Positions 58,950 through 64,000 of a DNA stretch of 64,000 bases are shown here, one piece after another. The notes under the pieces are model-generated. The model ran no database searches. It was given only the letters and a program-made list of their open reading frames with translations, and was not told the origin of the DNA. The stretch is from contig JAVGVS010000185.1 of assembly GCA_032718565.1 (NCBI GenBank), positions 62,001-126,000 of the forward strand. Reading direction: 5' to 3'. The stretch's first letter is position 1. Each line of letters begins with the position of its first letter. Both the position numbers and the translations under genes were made by a program. Source of the stretch: Distichodus sexfasciatus (lineage: Eukaryota; Chordata; Actinopteri; Characiformes; Distichodontidae).

Positions 58950-60714
58950 CTTTTCATAGTTAAAGTTACAAGCAAAGAGTAACCAAATTTGTTCACAATA
59001 TTTAAGATTCAAGATTCATTATTTATCACACACATAGTGCAGGTAGTGAAATGTCTTAACAAACTTTAAACAGAACTGGACAAATTAAATTAAAGAAATA
59101 TTATAGAAACTTAAAAATACAATTATATGGAAAGTTATGTTTATAATGTTCTAAACAGAATTTGTACAGTACATTAGCATGTTGTGGGATATATTGTTGT
59201 ATGGTAAATGTGGTAAAGTGCCTTTTTGTAGATTTCTTTTGCTAATACTGTTCTTGCTGTCAGTCAGCATCAGGGGCATGTTATCTGCTGTACATTTGAT
59301 ACCAGACTTGCCAGACTTTTTATAAAAAGAAACAAGTCTTATCCTTATTTAGCTTTTGTTTCCATTAAGTTAAAAACTAAAAAGTAGCATTGAAAATAAA
59401 TGTATATTTCATATTTTATTTTTTAATTTATCCACAGCTGATGAAATGTGATTGTCTTTTGTGTCTGTTTTTAACTGAATCTTCATTGTAAAAGTGGGCA
59501 ACTATATAAGAGCTTGTGTGAGAAGCTACGCACAATGGAAGTGTTTATTCCTCAACAAAGACACTTTGTGATAATGAATGGGACTTCCAGGGAAATCCTG
59601 TAGAGTTGCAAATTTAACGCATCCTGGGTCATTCTGAGGAAAAAAAATCCACATTTATATCTTGCCTTAAATATTACAGTCAACTTTCAGGAATGCTTCT
59701 AAGTACATCGTTTTTATCATCTCACTATTCCTTGTGAGTGTGTGTTCAGTCTTGAAATGCCAGCATTTTGAGACAGCACTAAAGTACATCCATGGGAACC
59801 AGAGGTGGCTGAGGTGCGGTGTAAAACCAATTATCTCCTTTAACCCAGCTCTCTTATGGTGGTCTTTAACCAGTACTTACTCTGCACAATCTGTAATTAA
59901 CCCAGCCACTGGATATCCATACATCCCACAGAGTATGTCCCAGGCCTGTGGCAGAGGAGAAAAAAAATGACTCCACGTTTATTAAGATAACTGTGTTCAA
60001 CTGTGTGTTAGAAAAGTGAATGTGGTGATATCCTTTTTAATCATGTAAATGAAGTTCTCTGTTGAGGCATGTTCTAGATTGTTGAACTGAAATTCAAAGT
60101 GCACTCATTGCATTTTAATGCTACTTTCCTCCTTTGAGCCAAACCTCCCCCCTCCTTTGTCTGGTTCTGCTCGAAATGTTGGCGTGGACATGGCTTGTAA
60201 CACAACTTTGGTTTTTGTAACGGGGGAAAGTGAGTGTGGCACATTTTTTGCTCTTTACATTTAAAGAAACCAAATACTTGCTTGGTAAGCCCAGTTAAAT
60301 GGAAAATTTTAATAAACAGTAGCTTGGTTTTAGTGAACTTGCTGATTTTGTGGTCTTAATGAATTTGTTTATCTCTCTCTCACTTTGCTAGCAAAATATT
60401 AAGAAACAAGTCTCACTATGTTAGACGAATTCAAACACATACAAATTCAATTAAACAGTTTGATGGCTGGTTTCTTGCTTACGGATTAAGAATAGTCTTG
60501 GACTACATTGTAGTATCAATAGAGATGTACCAAAGCCTCCAACTCAAAGCCTAGGACTAGGCTTAATCCTGAACTGGGAAATTGACCCTTAAAGTCCAAT
60601 AATGCATTACACATACCAGTTTTATATCTTGGGTTCTTGAGTATCTTGAGTTCTACTCATATCTCCATCTGTTGCATTAGAGAGCCCCCTAGTGAACGTT
60701 ACATTTAAATTTTT
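58950..60714. other. intergenic sequence without recognised features
   Basis: AT-rich. A fragment with GATTCATTATTTATCACAC near 59,012 recalls retroelement tails but cannot be assigned. Confidence 0.4.
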
Positions 60715-60835
60715 TTTTCAAAGTCAAAGTCAAAGTCAACTTTATTGTCATCTCTGCTATATACTGTACAGATACATAGAGAGACGAGACAACGTGGCTC
60801 CAGGTTATTTCCAGTGCAAACAAACAAAGAACAGT
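60715..60835 (+). repeat. ACTTTATTGTCATCTC repeat end, fragment 3
   Basis: Preceded by AAAGTCAAAGTCAAAGTC; contains AGAGAGACGAGACAACGTGG. Confidence 0.6.
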
Positions 60836-60840
60836 AGCAT

Positions 60841-61360
60841 TTGTGGCATTTAGCAGATGCTCTTTTGAAAAGGCCAACTTTCATTTTCCAAATTTCAGGG
60901 CCATTTTCCTCATTTCGGGTGGCATTGTGGCACAGTGGTTAGCACTGCCGCCTCACAGCGAGATGGTCCTGGGTTCGAGCTCTGGGTCGGCCGTAGCGTA
61001 GGGCCTTTCTCTGTGGAGTTTGCATGCTCTCCCAGTCTTCGCGTGGGTTTTCTCCGGGTGGCTCTGGTTTCCTCCCACAGTGTGATTGTGTGAGTGTGTG
61101 TGCCCTGTGGCATGTTTGCACCAGGGTTGGCACCGCCTTGCGCTCGTTGTTCCCGGGATAGGCTCCGGTCCTCCCACGACTCCAGTTGGGATTAAGTGGT
61201 TGGGATAATGAATGAATAATGAATTTTCCTAATTTCAAGGACACTTGGGGTTAAGGATCTTGCTGAGGGACCCAATGATGGTAGTGCCAAAAATAGGATT
61301 CAAACCATGACCTCTTGGTCCAGAGGCAAGTATCCTAACCACTAGACCACCACTGCCGCA
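60841..61360 (-). repeat. SINE family B copy interrupted by a family C SINE
   Basis: Left part 60,841-60,916 holds the tail. The right part 61,223-61,360 holds body and head, ending GGTCTAGTGGTTAGGATACT on the minus strand. The interruption is 306 bp. Confidence 0.82.
60917..61222 (+). repeat. SINE family C, complete, nested
   Basis: Head GTGGCACAGTGGTTAGCACT and B box GGGTTCGAGCTC, body with CTCTGTGGAGTTTGCATGCT and CGTGGGTTTTCTCCGGGTGG, tail GGGATTAAGTGGTT with an ATGAATGAATAATGA end. The target duplication ATTTTCCTCATTTC / ATTTTCCTAATTTC (60903-60916 and 61223-61236) matches 13 of 14. Confidence 0.9.
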
Positions 61361-61854
61361 CGTTACATATTTTGCAATAAGTTACATATTTAACGCATAT
61401 AACTAAAACCTCACACCATAAGACCAGCTTTTTTCCCACTGCAACTGGCCAGAAACTACAAATGACTTGAATACTGCATTTTCTCATACTGTATACGTTG
61501 CACTACTGCACATCCTTGGTTCAAATTGTGCAGTTGATTATTTATTCCAGTGGTCACTAACCTTTTCAAGTTCAAGATCCCTGACCTCGGCCCTGATGAA
61601 AGACAAGTTCTACCTATTGAAGCACTGAGAGATAAAGACAGCAAAAAACAGAATTTGTCAAATTGAGATGAGTATTTGTTTTTGTACTTTAAATTGTATT
61701 TTTTTTTGTAGCAATCTGTTCCATGTTGAGTATAATAAGCCCCTAACATTTTATATAAAGTATATTTTGTACGTAGGTCATTCATTCAGTTACATTCTTT
61801 TTACATTCTTTTTGGTAATAAATTATTTTAAGCAACAAAAAATCTGAAGAGCCA

Positions 61855-62190
61855 CTTGGGAGCCGAAACAATCGGATCTTTTTCGTGAGCCGAGCCGGTT
61901 CTCTTAAAAGAGCCGGAACTCCCATTACTAACGTCTACAGCAGGGGTGGGCACTTCCGGTCCTGGAGGGCCGGTGTCCTGCAGGTTTTCCATCCGACCTG
62001 ATGAGTATCTTCTGGTGATTATCTACCTGAGAGCAGGTGTGAATGCTCTAAAATCAAGTATGATGGAAAACCTCCAGGACACTGGCCCTCCAGGACCGGA
62101 AGTGCCCACCCCTGGTCTACAGCAAGAACACTCCTCATTGGTCAATTAAAGCATTTTTTCTCTTATCTCATTGGTCACTTTCACAGTACT
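61855..62190. repeat. older AGCCGAGCCGG repeat carrying the foldback MITE
   Basis: GAGCCGAGCCGGTTCTCTTA and, beyond the insertion, AACACTCCTCATTGGTCAAT belong to one interrupted dispersed element. Confidence 0.5.
61941..62114. mobile_element. 174-bp foldback MITE with exact 8-bp target duplication
   Basis: Almost a perfect palindrome: it begins CAGGGGTGGGCACTTCCGGT and ends ACCGGAAGTGCCCACCCCTG, with TCCTGGAGGGCC and GGCCCTCCAGGA inside. GTCTACAG flanks both sides (61933-61940, 62115-62122), as for hAT elements. A degraded relative lies near 13,758-13,820. Confidence 0.93.
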
Positions 62191-62575
62191 GTGAAAATGT
62201 GGCAACTGGTCCATTAGAGAGGGAGGCGCTCACAAAACCTCAAGGTTCTCAGGCGAGATTGGTTATATTTTTCGTTTTATATTCGGGATCTAAAGTGAAT
62301 GTCTCAAAGATCTACCGGTCGATTGCAATCCATGGCTTGGCGACTCCTGATTTATTCAGATCTATTACACATATTCTGTACTTCAGACATATTCATGTCA
62401 TAACTTTTCTCATTTTGTGTTTTTTACATTTAAAACTATTCTATTTGTACAGTAATATTTATACTGTATACTATACTATTTGTATTAGTGTCTTATACAT
62501 TATATACATAAATACATTTTTTAAAAATAAAATATTTTTTATTATAATATTTTCAATATTTTTTAAATTATTATC

Positions 62576-62740
62576 GCCAATTGACCTATACTGCATGCCT
62601 TTGGACTGTGGGAGGCAACCGGAGGAAACCCACGCAAACACGGGGAGAGCATGCAAACTCCACACAGAAAGACCCTACGGCCGCTCACGGGGTTCGAACC
62701 CAGGACCTTCTCGCTGTGATGAGTGCCGCCCTCCTATTAT
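62576..62740 (-). repeat. SINE family C copy, head and body
   Basis: Minus-strand copy: GGGTTCGAACCCCGTGAGCG and GTCTTTCTGTGTGGAGTTTG with CGTGGGTTTCCTCCGG. The tail is lost. The 185-codon plus-strand frame that crosses it is an artefact. Confidence 0.8.
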
Positions 62741-62862
62741 TATTCATTTAAATTAAAATAGTGAACTGGTTGACATTTTAACCAGTTTTCCATGAACCAC
62801 TTTTGGTAGAATATATCCAGTGTACATGTTGTTAAATAGAACAGCTTAGCTGCAGCACCACA

Positions 62863-62950
62863 GGGGAATGTTGGTAGTGTAGCGATTAAGGGATTGGCCT
62901 GTGAGCGCAAGGTTGCCGATTCTAAGCTCCTTCATGGATGGGTCAAATGC
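62863..62950 (+). repeat. SINE family A copy, internally deleted
   Basis: Head GTTGGTAGTGTAGCGATTAA joins directly to CTCCTTCATGGATGGGTCAA, losing about 130 bp. Confidence 0.7.
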
Positions 62951-63490
62951 TTTGTTCTATTAATGAGTTTAAGTACTCATTTACAGTGTGAATTTCAGCT
63001 TGATACCCTTAACCTACATGTAGATGATATACTGTATACTTCCCTGAACTTCCACATAGCAAAACCTAACACAGTTTTATCACACTTTTATTGTGGATTG
63101 TGGTATAAATAAGCAATCTGGCCCGCAGCTAATATTTCAGAAACTACAGCCATTGTGGAGACTCAAAAGTAACTGGACAAAGGAATATAAAACATTATTT
63201 TAACAATTGCATGAAAATCCTTTGCAATCTTAAGTCTGGATCCCCTAGACCCTTTGTTAAACCCATTAAAGTAGAAAGTCTATATTTTCACCACATCTTG
63301 ATTGTACAAGTTTAGATCCATTGTGGTGATATACAGAGAAAAGACTACAACAATTGCATCTATGTTCACATATTGAAGGACCTAACTGTATTCCTTTGAC
63401 GCTCTTATTCCACCAAATGGTTATGCTTGATGATTTAATCACTGGTATCCAAAAAGTAATACAAATTGACAGCACAAACACACTTATAAA
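62951..63490. other. intergenic sequence downstream of fkbp7
   Basis: No gene or repeat recognised. Confidence 0.4.
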
Positions 63491-63496
63491 AAATCA

Positions 63497-63534
63497 TTTA
63501 TTACAAATATGTGCAGCCATAATGGTGTTTTATT
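63497..63534 (-). terminator. fkbp7 polyadenylation signals
   Basis: Two AATAAA hexamers on the minus strand (63529-63534 and 63497-63502) lie about 80 and 110 bases after the fkbp7 stop. They predict a short 3' UTR. No other candidate is as close. Confidence 0.55.
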
Positions 63535-63611
63535 AGACTCTCCTCATAATGAATGTCCAGTGGCCAAACTGCATTTGAAACTGCACGGAGAAGTGGCATA
63601 TCCAGTGAAAG

Positions 63612-63773
63612 CTACAGCTCATCGTGCTGATAAACATTGTACTCTTTTACAGATAAAGCCCCATCCGCATCATGGTCATTCCTGCGGAACACATCGGCAA
63701 CAACATCATCAAAATAGGAATCTTCTTTCTCCACGCTCAATTTCTTTGCCTCCATCTTTAAGTGAGCTTTCAC
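63612..63773 (-). CDS. fkbp7: fkbp7 last exon: second EF-hand and HDEL
   Basis: 162 bp, phase 0, encoding 53 residues and a TAG stop. After a charged linker comes FRRNDHDADGALSVKEYNVY, with EF-hand loop DHDADGALSVKE (D1, D3, D5, G6, S9, E12), ending QHDEL. NDHD-D and KEYNVYQHDEL match vertebrate FKBP7 almost exactly, whereas FKBP14 ends YKHDEL. HDEL retains the protein in the ER, where this family helps procollagen and other secretory proteins fold. The acceptor is CTTCACTTCCAG. The gene lies upstream of col5a2 in the same orientation. Confidence 0.93.
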   Translation of the reverse strand: MKAHLKMEAKKLSVEKEDSYFDDVVADVFRRNDHDADGALSVKEYNVYQHDEL

Positions 63774-63864
63774 CTGGAAGTGAAGAATAATGTTGCACGT
63801 TATGCACTAACAATGCAACTAGTGACATTTCATTGTAATTTCAGATCCTTGAGAACTTTTATAC

Positions 63865-63992
63865 CTCTTCTTTTGTAAGAGTCATGTCATTGTTGAAATC
63901 CATCTCCTTAAAGGCTTCTATGCTGCGTGGTCCTCGCCTTACATGCAAAAGCTCCACGTTAAAAATCACAGTTGCGTTTGGTGGCACAGGAT
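63865..63992 (-). CDS. fkbp7: fkbp7 penultimate exon (possibly cut by the window edge): end of PPIase domain and first EF-hand
   Basis: FKBP7-type peptidyl-prolyl cis-trans isomerase of the ER lumen. The exon encodes VPPNATVIFNVELL, the last strands of the FK506-binding fold, then GPRSIEAFKEMDFNNDMTLT and KEE. The 12-residue loop DFNNDMTLTKEE is a canonical EF-hand (D1, N3, D5, T7, T9, E12). It ends in phase 0 at a GTATAA donor. A TTGCAG at 63993-63998 suggests the exon begins at 63992, but only eight bases remain to the edge, so it may instead continue. FKBP14 is the nearest alternative; the C-terminus favours FKBP7. Confidence 0.88.
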
Positions 63993-64000
63993 CTGCAACA

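Noticed and set aside
62199..62756. 185-codon open frame on the plus strand
   Set aside because: It runs through AT-rich DNA and the antisense of a family-C SINE; no domain, and it ends with repeat-derived residues.

Overview
This window looks like teleost fish DNA: compact vertebrate exons with GT/AG splice sites, very low coding density, and dense tRNA-derived SINEs, hAT, Tc1/mariner and piggyBac-type elements of the kind common in bony fish. Two protein-coding genes can be supported, both partial and both on the minus strand.

(1) Positions 1-29,901 hold the 5' part of a clade-A fibrillar procollagen gene, best matched to col5a2 (pro-alpha2(V)). The coding exons run right to left. Exon 1 encodes the signal peptide (29,811-29,901) and is followed by a 24.4 kb intron 1. 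Exon 2 encodes a ten-cysteine VWC domain (5,194-5,409). A 14-nt microexon (5,051-5,064) and a run of small Gly-X-Y exons follow (4,926-4,958; 4,450-4,482; 3,845-3,898; 3,634-3,720). Next is the N-propeptide/helix junction exon (158-235), and a further triple-helix exon is cut by the window edge (1-20). All splice phases agree. The start codon lies in an RNA hairpin that also holds a five-codon upstream ORF, the architecture known from COL1A1, COL1A2 and COL3A1 mRNAs. A long polypurine tract (in the mRNA sense) lies just upstream.

(2) Positions 63,612-64,000 hold the last two exons of an FKBP7-type ER peptidyl-prolyl isomerase: the end of the PPIase domain, two EF-hands and a terminal HDEL. 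The 3' end of fkbp7 points at the col5a2 promoter across 33.7 kb. One gene encodes a collagen chain and the other an ER folding factor of the family that acts on procollagen. That is a suggestive neighbourhood, but not evidence of co-regulation.

The rest is intronic or intergenic and full of mobile elements. It holds about a dozen copies of one tRNA-derived SINE, two further tRNA-like families, three copies of a TTAA-flanked piggyBac-type MITE, and a dead Tc1 transposon with its DDE motif visible. A hAT derivative keeps only its BED zinc finger, and several MITEs have exact target-site duplications. There are clear nested insertions, two tandem arrays and an inverted pair of ~650 bp repeats, one of which carries an insertion that the other lacks. 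No rRNA or tRNA gene, CRISPR array or prokaryotic feature was seen. I found no convincing new biological system. The strongest observations are the collagen 5' hairpin with its mini-ORF, the 14-nt microexon and the altered N-propeptide junction.
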